From: an uncultured Poribacteria bacterium
Lineage (GTDB): Bacteria; Poribacteria; WGA-4E; WGA-3G
Assembly: GCA_958295855.1 (NCBI GenBank)
Contig: OY282383.1
Span: forward strand, 2,956,481 to 3,020,480
Length of the DNA: 64,000 nt
Reading direction: 5' to 3'
In this document: positions 27,049-35,181 of the stretch, one piece after another
Layout of the letters: each line of letters opens with the position of its first letter
How positions within the stretch are numbered: position 1 is the stretch's first letter
Notes under the pieces: generated by a model
What the model saw: only the letters and a program-made list of their open reading frames with translations
Told to the model about the DNA's origin: nothing
Database searches by the model: none
Program-made: the position numbers and the translations under genes

Positions 27049-27231
27049 CCGAAATGATGCTGGGCAAAACCGAACGAAGGTGGCGAACATGCAGTACGGA
27101 CGCATTGAGTGGCATTTTCTAGATTCTAAGAACGTTAGCATGCAAACACAGCCTGGTGCTGGGTCCACCGCGCAATTGCACATAGGAAAAGTGAAACTGG
27201 ACAAAGTGCTAGCAGCGAAAGGAGAACGAAA

Positions 27232-27990
27232 GTGGAAAAACAAATAGCATCCGAGATTATAGGAAACGATGATGCGGAGATGGTGCTTATCCCCGCCGGT
27301 AAATTTGAGATGGGCAGCAACGATGCTAAGGCACATGCCGATGAACAGCCAGTGCATACCGTCTATGTGGATGCGTTCTATATGGACAAATATGAAGTCA
27401 CCGTTGGGCAATATATGGCGTTTGTTCGGGCCACTGGCCATCGTGCACCGGATTGGGATTTGGTTGGTACATTTTCTCCGATGGAGCGGCATCCGATGAT
27501 TTATGTGAGTTGGCATGATGCGATGACTTATGCGCAATGGGCCGGGAAGCGTTTGCCAACGGAGGCCGAATGGGAGCGTGCTGCGCGTGGCGGTTTGTCT
27601 GGGCAGAAGTATCCGTGGGGTGACACGATAGATTCCAGCCAGGCGAACTATAACCGTAATGTTGGGAATACCACCGTTGTAGGGCGTTATCCTGCGAACG
27701 GGTATGGCTTATATGACATGGGAGGGAATGTATCGGAATGGTGTTTAGATGAATACGTTTCTGATTTTTATGCGCGATCTCCGCGTGAGAACCGTGAGAA
27801 CCCGTTTTCAGGCGGCACTATAACAGGTGTAATAAATACCTTCACAAATGTTAATAGTTCGCGCGTGTTGCGGGGTGGCTCTTGGGACGGTAGTGCACAG
27901 GCCGTGCGCGTCGCCAACCGCGTCGGGAATACGCCAACGGACACGGACTACCGCCTCGGGTTCCGTTGCGTGAGGGTTGTATCGCCTTAA
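27232..27990 (+). CDS. formylglycine-generating enzyme-fold (SUMF1) protein
   Basis: The 252-aa protein starts at the GTG at 27232, backed by AAAGGAGAACG. The whole length is a FGE-sulfatase domain: IPAGKFEMGSND at the N-terminus, LPTEAEWERAARGG, YDMGGNVSEWCLDEY, LRGGSWDG and a final GFRCVR. It has no signal peptide. True sulfatase activators use two active-site Cys; here the only Cys visible are in SEWC and FRCV, so activity as a sulfatase activator is doubtful. It may instead be one of the many SUMF1-fold proteins of other function. Confidence 0.85.
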   Translation: MEKQIASEIIGNDDAEMVLIPAGKFEMGSNDAKAHADEQPVHTVYVDAFYMDKYEVTVGQYMAFVRATGHRAPDWDLVGTFSPMERHPMIYVSWHDAMTYAQWAGKRLPTEAEWERAARGGLSGQKYPWGDTIDSSQANYNRNVGNTTVVGRYPANGYGLYDMGGNVSEWCLDEYVSDFYARSPRENRENPFSGGTITGVINTFTNVNSSRVLRGGSWDGSAQAVRVANRVGNTPTDTDYRLGFRCVRVVSP

Positions 27991-28172
27991 ACCTTTACCG
28001 CTTTACCCCTTTCGATCTGTGAAGCAGCATCTGGCGGGTTGGCAGAAGGTAGCAGGCACACGCCGTGGGTTTCCGTTGATGATGGAAAATAGGTTCGCGT
28101 TAACGATTTTCATCTGGACCTAAGTTGTCACTTCGGTATAATTTTATGATGAGACAAACTGGAGGGGCTTTC

Positions 28173-28583
28173 ATGACAGACACTTACAAACGGGTTACCA
28201 TCGGATTAATGCTTATCCTCAGCCTTTGTGCAGGGTGCGCTAGCCTCAACACCGCTGGGCGAGTTGGGCATTCGCTTATTGAGACTATGAGCGATATCAA
28301 TATCTTCACCGATGCAGAGGAGCTGCAATTCGGCAAAACGTTCGTCGCACAGCATGAAAAAGAGGTGAAACTTTATACAGATGCTGTCGTGACGAATTAC
28401 ATCAACGACCTGGGGCAATCCCCCGTGCGCTACAGCAAGCGCAGCAATATCCCTTACACGTTTAAAGTTGTTGACACAAAAGGGATTAATGCGTATGCTG
28501 TACCGGGCGGTTTCATTTACGTACACCTCGATCTCATCCGGGCGGCGAAAAATGAAAACCTGAAACTGCCCAAATACGAGTGA
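28173..28583 (+). pseudogene. truncated M48-type metalloprotease lipoprotein, N-terminal part only
   Basis: The protein has 136 aa from 28173 (GGAGGGG upstream). A lipoprotein-like signal ends LCAGCAS. Residues ~45-130 match the region before the active site in M48 peptidases: YINDLGQ, then INAYAVPGGFIYVHLDLI. Normal members continue into HExxH, but this one stops after NLKLPKYE, and no HExxH is found downstream. It is either a decayed protease or a retained inactive domain. Confidence 0.7.
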
Positions 28584-28615
28584 AACCCAACTTCAACACG
28601 AGAGGAGCAATTAGC

Positions 28616-29026
28616 ATGAAACAACTAAACCGTCTATCTCTATTGCCAATCGAGAGGCTGTGCCTACGGCTCATGCTGCCGTGCTTCATAGCCCTCATAA
28701 TTGGCTGCAATGGGGATCCCCCCACCAAGCCAAGCGTAGAAGTGCTTGAGATTCAAGCACTCACTATCGAACCGCAAAGCCTTGAAATTGAGAATACCGC
28801 AACCGTGAGTGCAGCGGTGAACTATTCCGGTAGCTTAAACGCCTTAGGCTACACTTGGACGACGACCGGTGGGGAAATCATTGGCAATACTGCCAGTGTC
28901 ACTTATGTCGCACCCGATAAAGCCGGCACCTATACCATCAGTATCCGGGTCACGGATGGCACACTAAGTGTCACAGAAAAAATTGCGGTTGAAGTAACAC
29001 TCGGGCCGGCCATTGTGTGGGAGTAG
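28616..29026 (+). CDS. lipoprotein with one Ig-like domain
   Basis: The 136-aa protein starts at 28616 after AGAGGAG. The signal ends LIIGC with Cys as the likely lipidated residue. Residues ~50-132 form a single Ig/PKD-type beta-sandwich (SLNALGYTWTTTGGEI, then AGTYTISIRVTDG). It is probably anchored to a membrane. It sits in a series of small exported genes from 28.2 to 30.2 kb. Function unknown. Confidence 0.75.
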   Translation: MKQLNRLSLLPIERLCLRLMLPCFIALIIGCNGDPPTKPSVEVLEIQALTIEPQSLEIENTATVSAAVNYSGSLNALGYTWTTTGGEIIGNTASVTYVAPDKAGTYTISIRVTDGTLSVTEKIAVEVTLGPAIVWE

Positions 29027-29082
29027 TTTGGATCAAAGCGCGGGAAGGTGTCAGTTAGAGATTGCCCGATAGAGGGAAACTC

Positions 29083-29598
29083 ATGTATCACTTTTTGGCT
29101 TTATTGGTTGGCATGCTGATTCTCGCCGGTTGTGGTGTGCCTCAACAGGTTACGCCCGTTGCGGTTGAACCTGCTATCGACCTGCCCACTGAGCAGGAAA
29201 ACAACGCTGCTGTGCCGCCGGTTTCTGAGGCCTTGCGTGGGGGCAGTTATTGGCCTGCTCACGGCGGCACACAAGCGTTCGGATTCGAGGTGCACAAACT
29301 TTTGAGCGAGAAACTCAGATTGCGTTATCAAATCGTGCAAAATCAGGTGAAATCTGGCGCGTTCCTTAGCGTTGCCATTCACAACACCTTCCTCGTCAAA
29401 GATAAAGCGATTGGGAAAGTACAACCGGCAGCACCCGTCCTAATTTCCGATGAGCTAGATATTTCATCGGTTATCAGCGCCCCAGGCCAATACGACATCA
29501 CTTTCACGCTAAAGGTGATAGATACCCCAGAAAAGGGGTGGTCATTGAGAAAAATTGAGTTGATTGGCGTAGAAGGCACCTTGCAGCCTCGTTTTTGA
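29083..29598 (+). CDS. hypothetical lipoprotein
   Basis: The 171-aa protein starts at 29083 after AGAGGGA. The signal LLVGMLILAGC gives a clear lipobox. The mature part has a Pro/Glu-rich linker, then ~110 residues that read as beta structure, ending FTLKVIDTP and IELIGVEGTL. No known domain recognised. It follows the Ig-like lipoprotein gene by 56 bases. Confidence 0.7.
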   Translation: MYHFLALLVGMLILAGCGVPQQVTPVAVEPAIDLPTEQENNAAVPPVSEALRGGSYWPAHGGTQAFGFEVHKLLSEKLRLRYQIVQNQVKSGAFLSVAIHNTFLVKDKAIGKVQPAAPVLISDELDISSVISAPGQYDITFTLKVIDTPEKGWSLRKIELIGVEGTLQPRF

Positions 29599-29672
29599 CA
29601 CTGCGCGCGAAGGCGTCCGGAAAACGAAATGCCCTATTGACATCCCTGCTCATATTGTGAGAAAATAAAAAC

Positions 29673-30215
29673 ATGATGAAACTGACTATCTATCTGCTAA
29701 TTCTCGTTTTGTTGGGAGGTGTTGCGAGCCTTGCGGAAGAAGCACCGCCAAAAGTCGGCGACGAAGCACCGGATTTTACGCTCCAAGATGCTGAAGAAAA
29801 GGAATACAGCCTGAAAAAGCTGCGGGGTAAGGTCGTTTTCCTCATTATGGGCAACCGGAGGATTCGGAAGGAAGATGACAAGTGGGCGGAGGCGTTTCAG
29901 AAAGATTACCGCCAAAATGCACAGGTGCTCGCCTATATTATTGGCGATTTGCGGAGCGTCCCCGGCTTCATACCGAAACGGTTTATCAGGAGCCAACTGA
30001 AGAAAAACCAGCCACCTGTGAAATTTCTGCTGGATTGGAAAGGGGAGGTGCATAAGCGGTATCAGACAGAAAAAAAGAAACCGACACTCTACCTCATCTC
30101 GCAGAAAGGCACGATTGTGTTCCACCGAAAAGCGGATTTCAAACCCGAAATGTATGCCGAACTCAAAAAGGAAATTGAGAGGCTTTTGGCGATGCCAGAT
30201 GCAGAACAGAAGTGA
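29673..30215 (+). CDS. exported thioredoxin-fold protein lacking the CxxC site
   Basis: The 180-aa protein has a signal peptide cleaved near SLAEEAPP. PKVGDEAPDFTLQDAEEKEY with LKKLRGKVVFLI is the AhpC/TSA-TlpA start. Where family members carry WCxxC or a peroxidatic Cys, this protein has MGNRRIRKEDDKW, and it has no Cys at all in the mature part. It cannot do thiol redox chemistry by the usual route, so it is probably a binding or structural derivative. It ends 17 bases before the epimerase start. Confidence 0.75.
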   Translation: MMKLTIYLLILVLLGGVASLAEEAPPKVGDEAPDFTLQDAEEKEYSLKKLRGKVVFLIMGNRRIRKEDDKWAEAFQKDYRQNAQVLAYIIGDLRSVPGFIPKRFIRSQLKKNQPPVKFLLDWKGEVHKRYQTEKKKPTLYLISQKGTIVFHRKADFKPEMYAELKKEIERLLAMPDAEQK

Positions 30216-30232
30216 AAAATGGGAGTGTCGTT

Positions 30233-31225
30233 ATGAAATATCTTGTCACCGGCTGTGCTGGATTCATCGGGTGGAAAGTGACGGAGTTCTTGCTGGCGGC
30301 GGGGCACACTGTCGTCGGTGTCGATAACTTAAACGCCGCCTATGACGCTAAAATCAAGGGATGGCGCCTGGCACAGCTCCAGGATGCCGCAAATTTTCGA
30401 TTTCACCGTTCAGACATCTGCGACTCGGATGCACTGCGGACGATATTAAGAGGGCTATCCACAAGGGATAACCCTACGTTTGATGCAGTGATTAACCTTG
30501 CGGCGCGCGCCGGGGTACGACAGTCGGTTGAAAACCCGTGGGTATATGTGGATACGAACGTGACAGGCACGCTGAATCTGCTGGAGTTGTGTCGTGAGTT
30601 TGAGGTGAAGAAATTTGTGTTGGCATCTACGTCAAGCCTCTATGGGGCGAAGAATCCGCTTCCGTTCAGTGAGGAGATGAATACAGAAGGCCCGTTATCT
30701 CCTTATGCTGCCTCCAAAAAGGGGGCAGAGGCACTCTGCCATAGTTATCACCATCTCTACGGCATCGACGTGACAATCTTCCGTTTTTTCACTGTCTATG
30801 GCCCGGCAGGGAGGCCGGACATGAGCGCGTTTCGCTTTGTCCAATGGATTAGCGAAGAGAAACCTGTTATCGTATACGGCGACGGCAAACAATCCTCGCG
30901 AGACTATACCTATCTCGAAGACATCGCCCGCGGTGTGATTGCCGGGCTAAAACCGCTCAAGTACGAGGTGATTAATCTCGGCTCCGATAGCCCCATCGTG
31001 CTGATTGATACAATCCGGCTGATAGAGGAACTCCTTGGGAAGACAGCGAGGCTCTCGCATCAGCCTTTTCATCCGGCAGATGTGCGCGCGACGTGGGCAG
31101 ACATCCGAAAAGCGGAACGACTCTTGGGATGGCGGCCCCAGTTCACATTTCGCCAAGGGATGACAGCACTCGTCGAATGGTATCAGGCGAATCGAGCATG
31201 GGCGAAGAACATTGTAACGGACTAA
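30233..31225 (+). CDS. NAD-dependent sugar-nucleotide epimerase (extended SDR)
   Basis: The 330-aa protein starts at 30233, preceded by GGGAG. The Rossmann motif is TGCAGFIGWK (6-15); the catalytic Ser lies in ASTSSLYG and the Tyr/Lys in SPYAASKKGAE. FTVYGPAGRPDM and SRDYTYLEDIARG resemble UDP-glucuronate 4-epimerases. Residues ~73-82 (GLSTRDNPT) come from a short palindromic repeat at 30451-30478 in a loop before FDAVINLAA. Likely acts in surface-polysaccharide precursor synthesis. Convergent with the next gene, overlapping by four bases. Confidence 0.9.
   Translation: MKYLVTGCAGFIGWKVTEFLLAAGHTVVGVDNLNAAYDAKIKGWRLAQLQDAANFRFHRSDICDSDALRTILRGLSTRDNPTFDAVINLAARAGVRQSVENPWVYVDTNVTGTLNLLELCREFEVKKFVLASTSSLYGAKNPLPFSEEMNTEGPLSPYAASKKGAEALCHSYHHLYGIDVTIFRFFTVYGPAGRPDMSAFRFVQWISEEKPVIVYGDGKQSSRDYTYLEDIARGVIAGLKPLKYEVINLGSDSPIVLIDTIRLIEELLGKTARLSHQPFHPADVRATWADIRKAERLLGWRPQFTFRQGMTALVEWYQANRAWAKNIVTD
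30451..30478. repeat. in-frame palindromic repeat inside the epimerase gene
   Basis: GGGCTATCC, ACAA, GGGATAACCC then TACG is an imperfect inverted repeat ending in the CCCTAC-type border seen in other dispersed repeats here (10320, 40141, 50890). Confidence 0.55.
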
Positions 31226-31779
31226 GCCGCTATGAGGAGTTCAACTGCCTTTTCTAACGCCTCCGCGTCTACCTTCATTTTCGCTGTCTCTACCTCGCGT
31301 CTAACATAAATAAGCGTGTGTTCCGGTGTCATCGGGGTTGCAATTTCTTGGACAATTTTGTGGAGGCGTTTTACATCGGTTTTCTTGATGCCGGTTTGCG
31401 CCTCCACGCGGGTATGGAGCACCGCCGGTGACTCTGGTTCTTCAACTGTCTCTTCAACCTTCGGCACTGTTTTCGGTTTCTTCGTGCGGCTCGTCTGTTT
31501 TCGAGGTGCCCTTCTTGTGGCGGCCTGGATTTTTCCTGCTTCCAGGGCTTTAAAACCGCATTCCTTGCATAACTTCGCCGTGACATCAGCCAATGTCATC
31601 GTTACAATCACTTCGCTGATTGCCCCACAGAGTTCACATTCGGCGAGGTTTTCGATGCTGACGAAGATTTCAGCGTGTAGTGCCAGCATCTTCTCCTTGT
31701 CGGTGCGTGTCGGCTTTTCTTTTTGACAAAGCGCGATAAGCTTCTGCGCCGATTTCTCAATTTGCTCTAAATTTCCCAT
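31222..31779 (-). CDS. zinc-ribbon protein of unknown function
   Basis: The 185-aa protein has C48-x-x-C51 and C71-x-x-C74, a classic four-Cys zinc site. This is followed by a basic Lys/Arg/Thr-rich linker (~88-106), an acidic stretch and a helical C-terminus (~125-185). The basic linker suggests nucleic-acid contact. Expression looks strong: a perfect consensus promoter and an AAGGAGGG ribosome site precede it. No export signal. The family is not recognised. Confidence 0.7.
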   Translation of the reverse strand: MGNLEQIEKSAQKLIALCQKEKPTRTDKEKMLALHAEIFVSIENLAECELCGAISEVIVTMTLADVTAKLCKECGFKALEAGKIQAATRRAPRKQTSRTKKPKTVPKVEETVEEPESPAVLHTRVEAQTGIKKTDVKRLHKIVQEIATPMTPEHTLIYVRREVETAKMKVDAEALEKAVELLIAA

Positions 31780-31806
31780 GTTTTCCCTCCTTATTGTGTT
31801 ATATTT

Positions 31807-31835
31807 ATTATAACAGATATAAAACTCGATGTCAA
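31807..31835 (-). promoter_or_regulatory. perfect consensus sigma70 promoter
   Basis: On the minus strand TTGACA (31835-31830), exactly 17 bases, then TATAAT (31812-31807). Transcription should start near 31800, ~20 bases before the ATG at 31779, with AAGGAGGG between. Confidence 0.85.
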
Positions 31836-31972
31836 GAGCAATTTGGTTAACCTTTAGGCTATTTAGGGGGTTCTGTTCCGGAGAGCACTCCTACGGGAGA
31901 ACGAAATACCCCTGGGCTAACCTTCAACGTTATGTGGCAAGATTGAAGCACAGGGGCCTAATTTCCCTACGG

Positions 31973-33568
31973 TTAGCACACAACAGATTCGGCTAAACGC
32001 TTGTCTGTATAGAGTTTATATTCAAAGCTGTCTATCAGTGCCTCGCAACTTGCCGAGATGATATTCTCTGAAACGCCGACCGTTCTCCAGCTCCTCTCAC
32101 CATCGCTCGCTTCAATCAGTACGCGGACTTTTGAACCGGTGCCGGCTTTCGTATCCAACACTCTAACCTTGTAATCTATCAATCGAACGGTCTGCAAGGC
32201 AGGATAGAACTGTTCCAGTGCCTTTCGGAGTGCAGTGTCAAGCGCGTTCACTGGGCCGTCGCCATCTGCGGCGGTGTGTGCTGTCAAGCCGTCTGGTGTC
32301 GTGACCTTTACTGTTGCTTCGGAACGCATCGCGTAGTCACTGAATTGCTCAATAATCACGCGAAAACCGCCAGGTTCAAAAAAAGAGTCGTACCCGTTAA
32401 ACACCTTATGTGTTAAAAGTTCAAACGATGCTTCTGCGGCTTCATACTGGTACCCTTCGCGCTCGGCCTCTTTGAGGCGTTTGAAAAGTGTCTGCACCTG
32501 TGGTGAATTCTTGTCGTAATTGGGATATTCCTTTTCTATTTTTTTTATGATGGTGCCGCGCCCTGCCTGCTCGGAGACGAGGATGCGTTGCGCATTGCCT
32601 ACCTGCTCAGGCACAATATGTTCGTAGGTGAGCCGGTTTTTACGAATAGCATCCGTGTGTAACCCACCCTTATGCGCGAACGCGGAATGCCCAACGTAGG
32701 GTTGGCGTTCATCATGCGGAAGGTTCGCCAGTTCACTGATGAGTCGCGACACACTTGTCAAGGCTTGCAACTGCGCGTCGCTGAGACACTTCACGCCCAA
32801 CTTGAGTTGAATCGTGGGGATGATGGATGCAAGATTAGCGTTTCCACACCGTTCGCCATAGCCGTTGAATGTGCCTTGCACGTGGTTTGCCCCGGCTTGG
32901 ATGGCTAACACGGAGTTCGCTGTGCCCATGCCTGCGTCGTTGTGGGCGTGAATGCCGATAGGTAAAGCCACCGCAGCCATCGCCATTCTGATGCCTTCCT
33001 GAATTTCTAACGGCAATCTGCCGCCGTTGGTATCACAGAGGACGAGGCATTTTGCGCCACCTGCGGCTGCGGCACGCAGCGTCTCTAGTGCATACGCAGC
33101 GTCATCGGCGTATCCATCAAAAAAATGTTCGGCATCGTAAATCACCTCGCGACCATTTTCCACAAGATACCGGACAGAGCTCTCAATTAATTCCAGGTTT
33201 TCTTCTGCTGTTACCCGTAGCACATCCGTTGCGTGGAGCCGCCAACTTTTGCCGAAGATTGTGACAGTTCTTGCACCCGTATCAAGCAAAGCGGACAGAT
33301 TCGGGTCGGACTCGGGCGAAAAGGTAGGATACCGCGTGCTACCGAACGGCACAACCATTGCATTTTCTAATGCCAGGCCTTTCGCTCGCTTGAAAAATTC
33401 TATATCTTTCGGATTGGAACCGGGATAACCGCCCTCAATATAACGGATGCCTAATTTATCCAGTGCCTCTATGATAATGAGTTTGTCTTCAACGGAAAAT
33501 GCTACGCCCTCTGCTTGGCTGCCATCCCTGAGTGTTGTATCGTAAAATTCAACCATGTTGCTTTTCAT
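31973..33568 (-). CDS. cimA: (R)-citramalate synthase, alpha-isopropylmalate synthase family
   Basis: The enzyme condenses pyruvate with acetyl-CoA in the threonine-independent isoleucine route. Visible are YDTTLRDGSQ at the N-terminus, GGYPGSNPKD, GIHAHNDAGMGTANS with metal-binding His residues, the NGYGERCGNANL motif and a C-terminal LeuA-type regulatory domain. Length (~531 aa) and the LRDGSQAEG start fit CimA better than LeuA. The start is uncertain: the frame is open to a TTG at 33607, and ATGs lie at 33595, 33568 and 33556. A repeat insertion separates these from the only good ribosome site (AAAAGGAG at 33638-33645). Confidence 0.88.
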   Translation of the reverse strand: MKSNMVEFYDTTLRDGSQAEGVAFSVEDKLIIIEALDKLGIRYIEGGYPGSNPKDIEFFKRAKGLALENAMVVPFGSTRYPTFSPESDPNLSALLDTGARTVTIFGKSWRLHATDVLRVTAEENLELIESSVRYLVENGREVIYDAEHFFDGYADDAAYALETLRAAAAGGAKCLVLCDTNGGRLPLEIQEGIRMAMAAVALPIGIHAHNDAGMGTANSVLAIQAGANHVQGTFNGYGERCGNANLASIIPTIQLKLGVKCLSDAQLQALTSVSRLISELANLPHDERQPYVGHSAFAHKGGLHTDAIRKNRLTYEHIVPEQVGNAQRILVSEQAGRGTIIKKIEKEYPNYDKNSPQVQTLFKRLKEAEREGYQYEAAEASFELLTHKVFNGYDSFFEPGGFRVIIEQFSDYAMRSEATVKVTTPDGLTAHTAADGDGPVNALDTALRKALEQFYPALQTVRLIDYKVRVLDTKAGTGSKVRVLIEASDGERSWRTVGVSENIISASCEALIDSFEYKLYTDKRLAESVVC

Positions 33569-33613
33569 AGCAAGTTTTGGCTTGCGCTTTTGCATAAGGG
33601 CTTGCAAGCTTCG
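33566..33613 (-). repeat. GCTTGCAAGC-type repeat between ribosome site and start of cimA
   Basis: ATAGCAAGTTTTGGCTTG and GCTTGCAAGCTTCGCC match, inverted, the repeat at 46831-46864 and 41427-41457. It lies exactly between the Shine-Dalgarno sequence and the conserved coding start. Confidence 0.75.
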
Positions 33614-33836
33614 CCCTACAATGCCAAAATTCGATGTCTCCTTTTGTATTGTAATACCAGTGCAATTCTGCTAATGGTATTTTATCACATTTTGGGGAAA
33701 AAGTCAAATTTTGTTTGCGTTCTGCTGCATCCCAAAGTTTGGGGCCGGGCCGTGCCTGTTCCGTCGCCCAAGAATCCTGTGGCTTGCCGTTTTCGTCTTA
33801 TAGAGACGACATGTGTCATTAGCGTCGGTTTATGTT

Positions 33837-33864
33837 TTGATAATTCACCGGATTGTGTTATGAT
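33837..33864 (+). promoter_or_regulatory. promoter giving a leaderless start for the PBP4-like gene
   Basis: TTGATA (33837-33842), 16 bases and TATGAT (33859-33864). The initiation point falls at ~33872, next to the ATG at 33873, and no Shine-Dalgarno sequence exists. Confidence 0.65.
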
Positions 33865-33872
33865 AAAAAACG

Positions 33873-35141
33873 ATGAAAACCTCTGCTATCTTTTTATTCT
33901 GCGTTACACTGTTGCTCTCAGGTTGTGGCATATTCGCCACCACGCCGGTTGAAACCCAGCTGCCAACAGTGCCAGTAGCACCCCTCGAAAAGCTACAAGC
34001 CGATATTGATGCAGCTTTGCAGGATGCGTTGTTCACAGCGGCAAGCATCGGGATAAAGATTGTCGCAGCCGAAACAGGGGAGGTGATTTATGGAAAAAAT
34101 ATCGATAAGTTACACCATCCTGCCTCTACAATGAAACTCATCACGGCGGCGACGGCTTTGGCTAAGCTGGGAGCGGACTACCGGTTTGAAACAACCCTTT
34201 CTGTTGATGCTCTTGTAGACACACAGGTGGTAGGCAACCTCTATCTCAAAGGCAGGGCAGACCCGGGGCTTAAACCGCGCGATGTCGTAAAATTGGCTGA
34301 TGCGTTGTTTCAAGCCGGTGTAAAATCAATCCAGGGCGACATCGTCGTTGACGAAACATACCTCGACTTTGTTCGGGAAGGCCCCGGGTGGATGTGGGAC
34401 GACAAACCGCTTCAGCTGAGTGCTTTAGCCATCCGCGAAATCGAACCGAATACAGCCGCGGCGAGCAGAGCCGTTGCCTGTGGAAATTTGCTGAAAAGCG
34501 TGCTGACGCAAAAAGGCATCGCGGTGAGTGGAAAGGTAGACCACGGCACAGTGCCGCCGACTGCCCGTGCTGTCGCTATGCACACATCGCTACCGCTCGC
34601 TGATATTCTCAGATTAATGAATAAACCGAGCGATAATTGGATTGCGGAACTGCTTTTCAAAACGATTGGGGCTGAAGTGAAGGGAGAACCGGGGACATGG
34701 CAGAAAGGGAGACAGGTTATTAATGAATTTTTAGCGGAAATTAGCGGAGAAACGGCATCACATCGCCTCGTTGATGGATGCGGGCTTTCTCGGTACAACC
34801 TTCTCAACGCCGAGTTACTCACAGATTTGCTTGTCTATATGTATGGCAATTTTGAACTGATGCCTGAGTATTTGGCATCTTTGCCCATTGCTGGCGTTGA
34901 TGGAACTTTAAAAAATCGAATGAAGGGGATGTATGCCGAAAAGGTATTACGTGCGAAAACTGGGACATTAAGCGGTGTTTCTGCGCTGGCTGGCTACACC
35001 GTAACAGCAGACGGTGAGGTATTTGCGTTCGGCATCCTCATCAGCCATTACGTCGGTTCGGCAGCCCATGCGCGGGAGATACAGGATAAAATCGGGAATT
35101 ACCTGACAGGGTTTAGTCGCTATTTTGCTGATAAGGATTAG
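33873..35141 (+). CDS. D-alanyl-D-alanine carboxypeptidase/endopeptidase, PBP4 (S13) family lipoprotein
   Basis: This 422-aa periplasmic peptidoglycan hydrolase carries all three penicillin-binding motifs: S85-T-M-K88, S253-D-N255 and K362-T-G. The signal ends LLLSGC, so it is probably lipid-anchored. Domain order and length match DacB/PBP4. It trims peptide cross-links in cell-wall turnover. The promoter position suggests a leaderless transcript. Confidence 0.93.
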   Translation: MKTSAIFLFCVTLLLSGCGIFATTPVETQLPTVPVAPLEKLQADIDAALQDALFTAASIGIKIVAAETGEVIYGKNIDKLHHPASTMKLITAATALAKLGADYRFETTLSVDALVDTQVVGNLYLKGRADPGLKPRDVVKLADALFQAGVKSIQGDIVVDETYLDFVREGPGWMWDDKPLQLSALAIREIEPNTAAASRAVACGNLLKSVLTQKGIAVSGKVDHGTVPPTARAVAMHTSLPLADILRLMNKPSDNWIAELLFKTIGAEVKGEPGTWQKGRQVINEFLAEISGETASHRLVDGCGLSRYNLLNAELLTDLLVYMYGNFELMPEYLASLPIAGVDGTLKNRMKGMYAEKVLRAKTGTLSGVSALAGYTVTADGEVFAFGILISHYVGSAAHAREIQDKIGNYLTGFSRYFADKD

Positions 35142-35181
35142 TGCTTTGTCCAGTCGGATGAAGCGCGAGGAGGAATTTGAG

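Noticed and set aside
27029..27247. 72-aa frame upstream of the FGE-fold gene
   Set aside because: It begins inside the promoter, has no ribosome site and overlaps the supported start of the next gene.
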